Shown: piece after piece, positions 21,621 to 32,490 of the stretch
Numbering within the stretch: the stretch's first letter is position 1
Layout of the letters: every line of letters starts with the position of its first letter
NCBI GenBank assembly: GCA_014058105.1
Contig: JACGCM010001747.1
Coordinates: 3,038,001 to 3,102,000 of the forward strand
Origin: Kingdonia uniflora
Lineage: Eukaryota > Streptophyta > Magnoliopsida > Ranunculales > Circaeasteraceae
Length of the DNA: 64,000 nucleotides
Direction: 5' to 3'
The notes under the pieces: generated by a model
Databases searched by the model: none
The model's input: only the letters and a program-made list of their open reading frames with translations
What the model was told of the DNA's origin: nothing
Program-made: the position numbers and the translations under genes

Positions 21621-22869
21621 AAAGCTTTTCTTAGCCTACCTCGGTGTCGATAATAATTGTAACGGACCACTCTCAGTAGATCCAAAGGAGCGCCGATAGC
21701 TGATCAACAACTCAAAGCGCTACACTAATCAAAATGGTGTACTATACCGCCTTTCTGTCACAAAACCTTAACTCAAGTGCCTCTCCAAATCAAAAGTGGA
21801 TTAATTACTCCCCAAATTACATGAAAGGACTTGTGGTTGCCATGCCGCAGGTCGATCACTAGCAAACAGAGCAATTACAAAAAGAGTATTCTGGCCCAGC
21901 ATGCGCAAGGAGGCAGAGGAGTACTCCTGCAGATGTGACACCATCCAAAGACATGAACACATGATACGCGCCCCTGCGCTCGAGCTCAATGCAAGCAAGG
22001 TTTTTTGGTCATTCAAAAGAGGGGCACTAGATCTCGTCGGCGAATTCCCTAACTCTCAGGGTAACCGCCATCACCTACTTGTAGCTATCAATTACTTTAC
22101 AAAATGGGTAGAAGCAGTTCCACTATGTCAAACCAGAAAAGAAGAAGTCATCTCTTTTATCTGGAACCACATAATTACTCGGTTTGGGTGCCCCCATCTA
22201 ATTTGTATCGATAATGGTCCCCAATTTATAGGATTAAAAGTTGTAAACTTCCTAAACCACCATAATATCATCCACTCACCATCCAATCCTTACTATCCTC
22301 AAGGCAATGGCCAAGCTGAAGTCACCAACAAAACCATCGTGGATGGACTCAAGAAAAGGCTTCACTCATAGAAAAAAGGGAATTGGGTTTGCGAGCTGCC
22401 TCATGTTTTATGGGCCTATCGTACCACTCCCCGACAATCAACTGGGTGTACCCCATTCCTCCTTGCTTATGGTGGTACTAAGGCCGCCATTCCTTCTGAA
22501 TATCATCATCCAGTTCGTGACCACGAGCTAACTGGTGGGGAAAATAAGTTCAAGTTGGCTTGCAACCTCAATATGATAGATGAAACCAGGGAATGCGCCA
22601 TCGCTAACCTAGGTCAATATCATCATATGCTTGCCAGATTGTATAACAACCGAGTCAGAAATCGAGCCTTCCATATCAAAAATTTTGTCCTCAAAGAAAT
22701 TCCTCAACATCGCAAAGAGCCTCACGCTGGAAAATTAGTCGACAATTGGGAGGGTCCATTCATTATCACATGTCTCTCAGGCCTGGGATCATATTATCTC
22801 ATGATAGAATAGGGAATCCCCAATTCGAATCCTCAGAATACTAGGCGACTGAAACGGTATTATCGTTAA
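21621..22869 (+). pseudogene. Integrase, inner element
   Basis: The HHCC zinc segment is near 21819-21945 (HERTCGCHAAG ... YSCRC). Catalytic residues are Asp 22030-22032 (GALDLVGEF), Asp 22210-22212 (CIDNGPQF) and Glu 22318-22320 (NGQAEVTNK), so the second and third are 36 residues apart, the D35E spacing of the family. The C-terminal GPF-type motif NWEGPFIITCLSGLGSYYLM is at 22746-22803, and the frame ends RRLKRYYR at 22869. Stops and a frameshift near 22370-22550 break the frame. It inserted the element, leaving 5-bp duplications. Confidence 0.9.
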
Positions 22870-22984
22870 CCGTCTTACTACTCCATTTCCTTTCCTCGCT
22901 TTTGTTATTTTGTTTTTCAATTCCAAAAGTAAGATTTTCATCTCCACCCAATGTAAATTCTAAACTTATCAATAAAATTCCAAG

Positions 22985-23880
22985 TTTGTCACAAACATCT
23001 CTCTACTTATGTAGATTCTACCAAACATCAGATAGGGTAAAGATAATACTAGCCTTCATCTACTTCAACTTGTTTGGGTAATTTATAATGGTTAGATCAA
23101 GGATAACACTTAGTTCGGCTAACTCTACTAAATCTTTGCGATTGTAGTAAATGTAGAAACTTGTTTTATATCAAAGACTTTACCAAACAAGAGATAAGGC
23201 AAAGGTAATACTAGTCTTCATCTTCTTCAACTTGTTTGGATCATTTATAATGGTTAGATCAAGGATAATACTTGGTTCGGCTGACTCTACAAAATCTCTG
23301 CGATTGTAACAAGTGTAAAAACTTGTTTTATATCAAAGACTTTGCCAAACAAGAGATAAGGCAAAGGTAATACCAGTCTTCATCTTTTTTAACTTGTTTA
23401 TGTTATTTATAACGGCTAGATCAATGATAACACTTGGTTCGGCTGACTCTACTAAATCTTTGCGATTATAGCAAGTGTAGAAACTTATTTCATATCAAAG
23501 ACTCTACCAAACAAGAGATAAGGCAAAGGTAATACTAGTCTTCATCTTTTTCAACTTGTTTGGGTCACTTATAACGGCTAGATCAAGGATAACACTTGGT
23601 TCGGCTGACTCTACTAAATCTCTACGATTGTAGCAAGTGTAGAAACTTGTTTTATATCAAAGACCCCACCAGGCATAAGATAAGGCAAATGTAATACTAG
23701 CCTTCATCTCTTTCAATATGTCTACAATATTTTTATAGTTCAATCAAGTTTCAACTTGGTTTAACTCAGCCCATTTCTGCGATTGAAACAAGTACAAAAA
23801 ATTGTTTTATATCAAAGACCCCACCAGACACAATGAGATGGCAAAGGTCTTACAAGCTTTCATCTATTTCAAAGTGTTTG
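22985..23880. repeat. Tandem array, about 160-bp unit, inner element
   Basis: Five to six units, each with ATCAAAGAC, CCAAACAAGAGATAAGGCAA, AGTCTTCATCTT, TAGATCAAGGATAACACTTG and CTACTAAATCTCTGCGATTG. Unit starts marked by TATCAAAGAC fall near 23170, 23331, 23496, 23656 and 23814, a period of about 160 bp. It lies between integrase and the antisense gene, exactly as in the outer element, whose units are homologous. Such arrays in Tat elements are known seeds of satellite DNA. Confidence 0.85.
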
Positions 23881-24198
23881 CGACAGATACTATTTATTTT
23901 TTAGGTCAGATTTATATTACAAGGAATTATTTTCTGTTGATAGGATGTCAGCCGTGTTTTCCTCTACAGCAAGAGGTCGAACATTTAGTTTACAGATTAC
24001 AGCAACTCTACCCCTTTCTATCAGGTCAGCAAGTCAAGGTCCCGAATTGGTTTCCATAGAGGCCATGCAGTTCCCTCGATCTATGTTAACTCCGCATATG
24101 CATCCCTTATCCGACAGACTTTTGAACAAGGTATCTCGTTCTAACTCAAGTCTTTTTACTTCCTCTACAAAATATGCAACTATCGCCTTTAGAAGGTC

Positions 24199-25298
24199 TT
24201 AGCGTGACGCATCAGGTTTGACCATCCTAAGAAATTTTGTTCGCACATTCTCAAGGCGTGGCTCCAATCTAGCATAAAAATTCTTCTGATGAATCATTTC
24301 CATGTCAACTTTAGCATTATGTACTACATTCTCTTCCAACTTTTTTATATATTTAACTAATTCAGCCAGGTTCATAGCTTCTAGGTCTACTACCTGGGCT
24401 CGAAGCCTCTTAATTTCTGCGTTCAACTCTTCCCTAGCCGGAATATCCTTTAATAATTCCTCTTTCCTCTTCATCACCATTTCCTTGCCTTAACTTCCCC
24501 TTCCAAAACCTTCTCCCTGATAAGAGCAACATCCAACTTCTACTGGCATTCCCTCAAACTTGTATTACCTCTCTGTACATGCCCCAGAATTTGAGCTACG
24601 CCACCTTCTAGCTCTTTAATTCGTCCTGATAAACTCACCACATCCCCTCGGACTAGAGGAACTTGAACATCCTTCTTACTCCCCCTCGAGCGCTCACTAG
24701 CCTCTGCCTTCTTGGTACGTACGTTGGCTTGTGCCAGTTCAGCCTTTAATCGTGTCACCCTCTTATTTAAATCATTTCACCTTCATTGCATTTCCCAAAA
24801 CTCCATATCCTTGGTAGGTAGAGCTATATACAAGTGTTCAGCCGCGGCTTCCAAAGCCGATAGATTTTCTCGAGCTACTCTCAGCTCGTTGTCTTTTTCA
24901 ACAATTTTTTGTTTCAGTCGCTCCATCTCGTTTCTACAATTCTGAAGATCAGATCAAAATTGTTCCTCCAATCTTTCTAGCGCCTGATAATAATACTGAG
25001 CCATTTCAGCCTGCTTACCCTTAACCATCAACCTGTCAACCTGATTTTGGAACTTCGTGGCATATTCTTTGATCTCCACCAGCTCTTTTAGCCCCTTGGC
25101 TATTTTGGCATATTTTTCTTCGACCTTATGAGTCAGGTCAGAAACAGCCTGGGTTACCTCCACAAGTTTAAAATGCACCTTTATGTGATGATCTTCTCTA
25201 TTCTCATTCGCCTCCCTCATCCTATCCAACTCCTCTGCAAATTCCCAGTTACATTGGAGTACATCATCCACACGCGAGTGAGCTGAATCCAATTCGAT
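24199..25298 (-). pseudogene. Coiled-coil C-terminal segments of the accessory protein (inner copy)
   Basis: Three open pieces, 25292-24954, 24758-24540 and 24480-24199, hold Glu/Lys/Leu-rich sequence such as LKELVEIKEYATKFQNQVDR and IKELEGGVAQILGHVQRG. They correspond to 14612-15420 and beyond in the outer element. Frames change between pieces, so the copy is broken. A long coiled coil suggests self-association or a scaffold role, but nothing more can be said. Confidence 0.55.
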
Positions 25299-25650
25299 CT
25301 ATACGATATAAAAATTTTAGCACAGTTCGATCCAAAACACAATCAATGTGCATCTATATTTCATTTCCAAACTTATATATGATTTCTAACATCTGCGGTG
25401 TGCAAATACTTCTATACTAAAGATTCGGATACATTATCAGATAAACGCTCCATGAGGTATATTGCAAAATCTAAGGTACATACTTTAAATATACTACTTT
25501 GCATAAAGAGCGTTGAATTTTTCTATGCACTATATTAGTGACATTTTCCTAAAGCTGATAGAATAATTTGTGGCCTACATCTACATTATATTTACTATGT
25601 AGCTTTATGTCGATATAACATACAGGCCAAAAGGCCTTTTTCAATCTAAC
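25299..25650 (-). other. Intron d of the antisense accessory gene (inner copy)
   Basis: Minus-strand donor GAGCTGCAG|GTTAGATTG and acceptor TATCGTATAG|ATCGAATTGG, 352 bp, between coiled-coil exons that align with those flanking the 360-bp intron at 14252-14611. Confidence 0.7.
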
Positions 25651-26295
25651 CTGCAGCTCCGTTTGCAAAGATAATGAAGATGTGGAAATCTCTCTCCCTG
25701 GCAAGCTCAGTCTCTAGGTCTTTAATCCTGAGACTCATTTCTCTAAGTGCCTACAAGAGGGTTACAAAAAAAACTCAGCCTAAGAGTCTATTCAATGTAC
25801 ACAATCCAACAGTTTATAACACCCATCCAAAATATTCATACAAAACCAAATCATTTCTCTATTCTACCTTCACGTGCTCGCCCTCTGGGAGTTCGTTATC
25901 ATCCTCTTGGCTATCCAACACTGTTTGACGAGAGACACCGTCTAACCCGTCATCTACTCCCACTGCGACCTCCTCCATCCCTTCATTATCTTCCTCCTCA
26001 ATGTAGGTGTCCGCCTTAATGGCATTCACCTCCTCCTCGGAGTATCCTTTCAACATCAGGTGCTGCCCTAGCCTATCGCGCTCCTCCACCATCTCCTCCA
26101 AATTGGCCCTCGCCTCCACCTGTAGCTGACCAATTGCCACGACATGGGAAACTTTCAGAGCCTCCAGCTGCTAAGCGTCCTTAACGGCATCAACTTTAGC
26201 TCAAGCTAACTTTTTCTAAAGCTCGATTTTCATCTCCATCAGCTCGGACTTGTCTTCCTCAACTCCAAGCAAGATCCCCTTCGCCAGCCGAGCAA

Positions 26296-26374
26296 CTTGC
26301 AGAACAAAAATTGACCTCAACATCAGCTTGAAACACAATCCATAATCTTTTTTGCATAATCAGTATAGACTTAC
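26296..26374 (-). other. Intron b of the antisense accessory gene (inner copy)
   Basis: Minus-strand donor AGCAAGATG|GTAAGTC and acceptor TTCTGCAAG before TTGCTCGGC. The flanking coding matches the outer copy (GAAGGGGATC follows both acceptors). Confidence 0.7.
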
Positions 26375-26674
26375 CATCTTGCTCATATCTTCCTCACCAT
26401 GGAGGATCGCCAATCTAGCCCTCTCCTCAACCTCATTGAGGTCATCCACCACGGCTGATCGTTCTTCAGTGACCTTGTCCCTCGATTTCTCTGAAGATTT
26501 GACCCTTCTCCTTTTATCTTTAGCGACCTCACCGCTTCCAATGGTACCAGAGGCCGATGGAGTATTTAACATCCACTTTTTCATATATTTTTGAGCTGTT
26601 GCGCTCGACATAATTGGTTCCGACTGAATCGACCTATCTGTTCCAGGGGTCTTGGCTAAGTTGGTTCCAGTTCC

Positions 26675-26890
26675 TTACCTCTTCCCTTCGCCAGCACCCG
26701 CCATTAACCTAGTTGATTGAGCCTTTTTAACCTTCTTCGACCCACTATCTATCCTCTTCTTCCTACTAAGCCCGAGTCCTTCAAACACAACTTCGGGCTC
26801 AGTCTCCTCCTCCGTAACTTCGTCTAACAGTGACTCTTTCCTTTCAACATGACACTTCACGCCGGCCATACAAAACATTTTTATCATCAA
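26675..26890 (-). pseudogene. Acidic/basic linker exon piece of the accessory protein (inner copy)
   Basis: A 71-residue open piece with EVTEEETEPEVVFEGLGLSR followed by KKRIDSGSKKVKKAQSTR. The basic cluster could act as a nuclear localisation signal, which is an inference. It lies just downstream of the intron a donor (26946). The outer copy has the parallel sequence near 13140-13330 with stops. Confidence 0.45.
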
Positions 26891-26999
26891 TTACAGGCAT
26901 AAGTTTAAACACATCAGTAATATTATCTATGCATGGTCATTCTTACTTTGTTTTACAGTTCTAAATGGAAGGTCCAAAGGTTCTTCGTTATTTCTTTGA

Positions 27000-27718
27000 A
27001 GGCAATTACCCTTCACCCATATGATGTTATCATTCTAGGCTCGACCTGCTGAATTCAAATCGAAGAAGCGAGGCCGAGTTATGCTCGCACAAAAGTACGC
27101 TCCACCACTAGCATGATAATTCTTCACCCCATAAAATTATAACATATCCTCAAGAGATATCCTCCACGTCTTCCCCTTATTCTCTCACCTTTCATTCAGG
27201 TGTTCACAAACACTAATTACCTCCCACATGTTCCCGTTCAATTAAATGGGACATGCTCCAATTACATTCATAATCCCCATCGCCAAGTTGGTAAGGGAAA
27301 GACTCAGCCTGTACTCTAATTGAGACAGGTAACACAGAAAACCTTCTTCAAGGTCACTACGAACACCCCCATCAAAGTAATCTAACGAGATCGATTCATC
27401 TATGCCCCTATCTCGTTTTTCCACCTCTAAATTCGCCAGCAAATAAAAATATTTTTCCCCAGTCGGTACCGTGTAACCCCAAAACTGCCTACCGGCATAT
27501 TCTACACAATTACCCCATGTCCCTCTTACAGTAGCCTTGGCTTTACAAAATTCTCTAAATACATCTGAACAAGGAGGATAGGACACCAATTGACTAGGAA
27601 AACCTAGAAATGGTTCTGACCCTACTTCAACTTCATTATCAAACTCAATCGTCCAACCAGAGGTTGACACCTTGGTAACTGGTGAACTATCCATTTCAAC
27701 TACAATTTCTACAGGCAA
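27000..27718 (-). pseudogene. Conserved block of the accessory protein (Transposase_28-like), inner copy
   Basis: MPVEIVVEMDSSPVTKVSTS starts the open piece. Motifs: SDVFREFCKAKATVRGTWGN, EYAGRQFWGYTVPTGEKYF, EEGFLCYLSQLEYRLSLSL and MGIMNVIGACP, then a stop at 27239-27241 and continued homology (LNGNMWEVISVCEHLNER, FYGVKNYHASGGAYFCAS). This is the best-preserved domain of the accessory protein and the best query for a family search. The resemblance to proteins labelled putative gypsy-type transposon is from memory. No catalytic motif is recognisable. Confidence 0.65.
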
Positions 27719-28072
27719 GTTTTTGACCCTACACGACTGCCTCTCACGCTCGACCTACATACAAGTTCAGGAATCTATTATTATTTCATACAAATCGGTC
27801 ATATCAACATATAGAATATCTTTTATATATTCTATGTATATGTCAAAAGTACATAAAATTGCCATGTATAATTGTTGTTAAGATTTGCTTCAAAAATGAT
27901 TTGCACAATTACATATATATTGCGTACGTCTTTACTAACCTTCAGAATTCAAATGATAATCCGCAGTAGCACCAAACCCTTCCCTCACGGCGCTGCTGTA
28001 TAACCACCTGCGTGATCCAATGTCTTTCACTCTCATCAACCGTTGATTACCCTCAGATAAGTTATTATCAGG

Positions 28073-28342
28073 TCATCTGAAATTTTTTCGCGCCTCTCTC
28101 TTTGTGCTCTCCAAATTTTTAGAAGTGGAAAAACGTTTGAATGATGAGGAAGAAGCACTATTTATCTTTTCTCCCACTAGGGTTTGGCAGTTATTGCACC
28201 TCACACGACCCATCCTCGGTTTTGAAACTGATGCGTCCTTTCCACTATCCATGTCAGACGTCTTGAACCTTTTCAATAAAACATACTTTCCATCATTACC
28301 ATTTCCCTCATATTTTAACATATTTTTTTCTCCTGTTTCCAT
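28073..28342 (-). pseudogene. Small basic Ser-rich block of the accessory region (inner copy)
   Basis: An 89-residue open piece, METGEKNMLKYEGNGNDGKY to the end, with a CNNC motif (RVRCNNCQTLVG) and a Ser run (SASSSSFKRFSTSKNLES). The outer copy at about 11633-11915 shares NNCQ, SSSSFKHLSTSKK and KRCKTSD. Conservation of the reading suggests it was coding. Its relation to the larger protein, separate or an upstream exon, is not clear. Confidence 0.45.
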
Positions 28343-28704
28343 ATCTTTTTTTGACCTTCACACACTCATGATAACTCACCCTATACGATATCAGATCTTT
28401 GCAAATTTACATACAAAATAAAACTAGAAGCTTCTGTATTTCCTCTTTTTTTTTTCTTTCTTTATCCTTGTCTATCATATTTATAGTGATAGTGACGTCA
28501 TTCTTAAAGCTAAGGAAAATTTCAAAATTATTCAAAATAATTATCACAACAGTTTCAACAACATTTGCAACTATAGAGGATCCCATTGATGTACATAATT
28601 TTTTGTTAAAATTTAACAAACTTGTATTTATCCATGATAAACATGTTATACATTATTACATCTAAACAACCTGAACGACCATGTTAGATCACATTACCAT
28701 TCAA

Positions 28705-29046
28705 TCAGCCATCTTCAAATTCAATCTCGACCTCAGAAATCAATTTAACCATTTCTTCTCGAGCTGTGAGATTTAGCACCAATATACAAAAGTATACCTC
28801 ATAGAAGTATCGGGCATACTCACGTTCCCTACTCCTAACATCTAATCCTTCAAGCTGACACTCCCTCACTGGTAACTCAGCATCATAACCAAACATACCA
28901 TAAATCTTCTCCCGCACTTCAGCTATCTTTATAGCCAATCGTCCCTTCGCAGCATGACGTATCCTCAGAGATCGAGTCCGTACCATCCTAACCTCTTCTC
29001 CAACTTCGTAAATCATCATATCCATATTTATACGTTTTCTACTCAC
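28705..29046 (-). pseudogene. Accessory-region block with REKIYGMFGYDAEL motif (inner copy)
   Basis: A 113-residue open piece with an arginine-rich start (MVRTRSLRIRHAAKGRLAIK) followed by AEVREKIYGMFGYDAELPV. The outer copy at 11062-11330 (plus) gives VRTQSIRVHQPAEGRLAIK and then a stop in the middle. The start codon may be the ATG of MVRTRS, since the outer copy also has a codon for Met there. No known domain was recognised. Confidence 0.5.
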
Positions 29047-30509
29047 TTTCCCATCAAAATGTGATTTTTACTTTTTATCTCGTAACAGAAAACCCCAGAA
29101 TCTTGAGTACAATACTTGAACTTATATCTTCCTTCGAGCTCATCCTTTATATTACTTTCTAGTTAGAGCTATCCTAACTAATGTTATTCTTCCATCGAAC
29201 TCTGTTAGAACGAATTTTTGAATTGCTAAATTCTTGAAAAAATTTGCTCTAACTTTTCAACACACGAAATAGAATCAACTTACGTCACAACACACATTCT
29301 CACACATACTCATCACAGTTCGAATAAAGCGAGGCAATACTTGCAATATTCATACATTCTTCATAATAATTTAGTTCGATTTCTACAAAATCTATATCTA
29401 CAACAACACAAGTAATTGAATGACCAATATTTATTCATGTCAAAAACATTACAAACAATTTTACAGATAACAAGTTTTTTAGGACACCAAACTTCAGGTA
29501 ATTTACAGATAACAAGTTTTCCACTGTTTTTTAGAGCCACGGGTAATTCAGGCGCGTTGACGCATCAACTTCTCCAGTTCTTCTTGCTTCAGTGATCTTT
29601 CACCCTGATACAAAGTAGAAATTGGAACCAGCAAAGAGCTTCCCTCGCATGAGTTTAGTTGAAGTCTAATCGAACTTCAAATAGAAACTATGCAAGCACT
29701 AAACTCAGTACTATAACCAAATTCTTGAACTAAAGGTCTACTGAGCACCAAAACGTGATGGAAATATAGAAGCAGACTCCCAATGGTCGTCTTCCTCCTC
29801 CACTACCATCACCCCCTCCTCTGAAACTGCCACCACTGAAGAGTTGGTAAAGATAAAGAGGGCCCAACCTTAGAATCCATGGTGATACAAAAAAATTAGC
29901 ATAACTGCCTCACAGTTATGCCTATCCCTGCATATGAATCCCTAACCCTGTCTTCTGCAAGGGTATGGAGACAGGCTTACCGGTCCTCACCTGTCAAGAC
30001 GACAACATGAAACCTCCACTTGCAGTAGAACTCTTCCTCAGCTTCAATCGCTTCGTCTTCCGACATGCCTTTATACGTCGGAGGAACAGGAGCAGGAATC
30101 GCCATCTCTAAGGATTGATCCCCAAAGTACTTCAACTTCAATCTCTATGCTTTAGTGAAAATCCTTTCTTCAAGGAACATGCTACGAGTCTTCACCATTG
30201 ATAATTTCAGAAAGAACAAGCATGCACTGCTCTAAAGATTTCCTAAAGGTACTATTTATATAATACTACATTTATTGTGCAGGTACATTTTCTCAAGCGT
30301 CAACAATTATTATAGACGTAACTTTTTGAGTCGTAACCATCACATACATCAGCATCAACATCATTATTAAATACCCATTATATCCCAATAACCGCACAAT
30401 TTTTAACGCGTCAAAACCATCATGACTACGTTATTTATTCATAATTTTCAAACCCCAATACCCGTTACCCTCTGATTCTTTCTCAACCAAAGCCACTCAT
30501 GACTTCGGT

Positions 30510-30522
30510 TGGGAGGGGGGAT
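30510..30522 (+). other. Polypurine tract of the inner element
   Basis: TGGGAGGGGGGAT lies directly before the 3' LTR and primes plus-strand DNA synthesis. Confidence 0.8.
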
Positions 30523-31149
30523 TATAGGGACTTATCCCTCGACCTCACTTGGAATTAAGTTATCACTAGTTCGAATAACCTCCATCTTAGGCTTACGTAT
30601 TTTTTAACATAACTTCTCAGTCAAGATTTCAACGTACTCCATGAATTGGTGAAGAACGTGGGTCGAACTTAAACCAAAAAACCTGAATTAATCAAAGACA
30701 GATGTCTCTCACGATCTTATCAGTTACTCAGTCAACTGCCATTAACCACATTATTCAGAGAACGTACTCCAGCACGATGAAGATCTGCGGAGAAGGCCTA
30801 TATAAGGAAGAAGTTCTAGAAGAGACAAGGATGAAAAAAATTACACAATAGATCACCTAGAAATTGCATATTCTAGATTCTCGATCAATCATCAAAGCAT
30901 CTTAGTTACAAGACTCAAACATTTTCAATTCTTAGAGATCACTTGTAATAAGATATTCACCTCAAGCAATAAAGATACTTTCAACAAAAATCATCCACAC
31001 GAGGTCGTAGTTTTTTTACCTATTCATAGGCTTTCTATGTTAAAATCATCTGTTTCATTTCTTAATTTCCATTAGAATATTATTACAGGTTCATTGGTGT
31101 GATAGAAAATTTCAAAGCCATTTCGAGCTTACAGAATTTAGCCATTACA
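30523..31149 (+). repeat. 3' LTR of the inner element
   Basis: 627 bp, starting TATAGGGACT where the 5' LTR starts TGTAGGGACC. It ends GCCATTACA followed by the GAAAG duplication. TATA box at 30799-30805. Confidence 0.95.
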
Positions 31150-31330
31150 GAAAGCTAGTATTATATTTACTTTAATCTATGTAATGTAGTAAAATCTACA
31201 TAAGTAGAGAGTAATGTGGGAAAAAACTTGGAAGTTTTCATTAAATAGAATAGAATGTACACTGCATTGAGATGAAATCTTAATTTTGGAATGGAAAGAA
31301 TGAGATTTTTAAAATAGAGAAGTGGGGGAC
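31150..31330 (-). repeat. Outer element resumes: remainder of its tandem array and leader
   Basis: GAAAGCTAGTATTATATTT continues the array unit interrupted at 16508. The following sequence matches, in reverse orientation, the post-integrase spacer of the inner element at about 22870-22990 (ACATAAGTAGAGAG in both), confirming that the two flanks were once contiguous. Confidence 0.75.
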
Positions 31331-32490
31331 TTAACGATTGTACCGCTTCAGTCGCCTAGTATTCCATGGATTTGGGATTCAAGCTCCTTTCTCTGTCATA
31401 AGATAATATGATCCCAGACCAGTTCGACCAATGATGAGGAATGGACCTTCCCAATTTTTTGCCAGTTTCCTAATATGTGCATCTTTTCTGTATGGAGGGA
31501 TTTTTTTAAGGATGAGATCATTAATTTGGAATGTATAGCTTCAGAATCTTCTATTGTACGAGCTGGCCAGCATATGGTAATATCGACCTAGGTTGGCAAT
31601 ATCGCATTCCCCAGTTTCATCAATTCAATTCATATTGTAGGCCAATTTGAACTAATTTTCTTCGCTGGTAAGCTCGTAATCTTTGATGGGATGGTGGTAT
31701 TCTGTTGGAATAACGGCTTCGGTGCCATAGGCTAGGAGGAGGGGGTACAGCCAATTGATTGACGTAGAGTAGTACGGTGCACCCATAAGACATGAGGAAG
31801 TTCTCGTATCCAATTCTCCTTTTTTAGTGATTGGAGCCTTTTCTTGAGTCCATCCACGATGGTTTTGTTGGTGATTTTATCTTGGCCATTGCCTTGAGAG
31901 TAGTTGGGATTGGATGGTGAGTAGATGATGTTGTATTTGTTGAGGAAGGCTACGACTTTTTCACCAACGAACCGTGGCCCATTATCGATCTGAATTAGGT
32001 GGGGGCATCCAAACCGTGTAATGATGTGTTCCCAGATAAAAGAGATAACCTCTTATTCTCTAGTTCAACAGAGTAGAACTGCTTTTACCCATTTATAAAA
32101 TAATTTGTTACTACGAGTAGGTATCGTCGGTTACCTGGAGTATTTAGAAATTCTCTGACGAGGTCGAGCTCCCACCGCTTGAATGGCCAAAACACCTTGC
32201 TTGCAAGTGGTTCGAGTACAAGGGGTGGATCATGTGTCCATGTCATTGACATGTGTCACATTTGCATGAGTACTATTATGCTTGCTTGCGCATTCCTGGC
32301 TAGAATACTCCTTGTGTAATTACTCCGTTTGCGAGTGATCGACCTGTAGCATGGAGGTCACAAGTTCCATCATGTAAATCTTTGAGCATTCTATCTGCCT
32401 TCTTCCTAGAGAGACACTTGAGATAAGGTCTTGTGACTGAGCGGTGGCAAAGACCACCATTCTAAACTATATAGCACTTTAAATTCTCGA
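31331..32490 (-). pseudogene. Integrase, outer element, catalytic Glu lost
   Basis: The minus-strand reading follows the inner integrase. The DNG motif is at about 31979-31990 (QIDNGPRF). The third catalytic position reads NGQDKITNK (around 31880-31900) where the inner copy has NGQAEVTNK, so the catalytic Glu is Lys. The C-terminal end matches RRLKRY near 31340. Stops are frequent. The protein could not catalyse strand transfer. Confidence 0.75.

Larger units (their letters stand above)
24199..30198 (-). pseudogene. Antisense accessory gene region of the inner element, intron-bearing, degenerate
   Basis: Minus-strand blocks in order: MVKTRSMFLEERIF and LKYFGDQSLEM (30198-29970), a block ending REKIYGMFGYDAEL and GLDVRSREREYARYFYEV (29046-28705), a basic Ser-rich block (28342-28073), the Transposase_28-like block (27718-27000), then coiled-coil blocks (26890-24199). 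The order matches the outer element. Introns are seen at 26296-26374 and 25299-25650, plus donors at 26946 and 25867. Stops (for example after GACPI at 27241 and in the first block) show decay. The strand is opposite to gag-pol, so it needs its own promoter; none was identified. The function is unknown. Confidence 0.7.
16504..31154 (+). mobile_element. Inner Tat-type Ty3/gypsy retrotransposon, structurally complete, 14.6 kb
   Basis: LTRs at 16509-17137 and 30523-31149, flanked by GAAAG at 16504-16508 and 31150-31154. Plus-strand order: 5' LTR, primer-binding site, gag with zinc knuckle, protease (DTGS), RT (YIDD), RNase H, second RNase H, integrase (D,D,E intact), a ~160-bp tandem array, an antisense accessory region (minus strand 24199-30198), polypurine tract and 3' LTR. 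Gag, protease, RT, second RNase H and integrase sit mostly in one frame, with stops and short frameshifts, so it was one polyprotein and is now inactive. The LTRs differ at about one position in ten by eye, mostly transitions, so the insertion is not recent. Its target is the outer element's tandem array. Confidence 0.93.

Noticed and set aside
22985..23880. CRISPR-like array
   Set aside because: Units are ~160 bp, contiguous and diverged, with no spacer structure, inside a plant retrotransposon. It is an ordinary tandem repeat.
24199..29046. Host gene captured intact on the minus strand
   Set aside because: Equivalent blocks in the outer element at the same structural position show it is a family component, and stops show it is not an intact gene.
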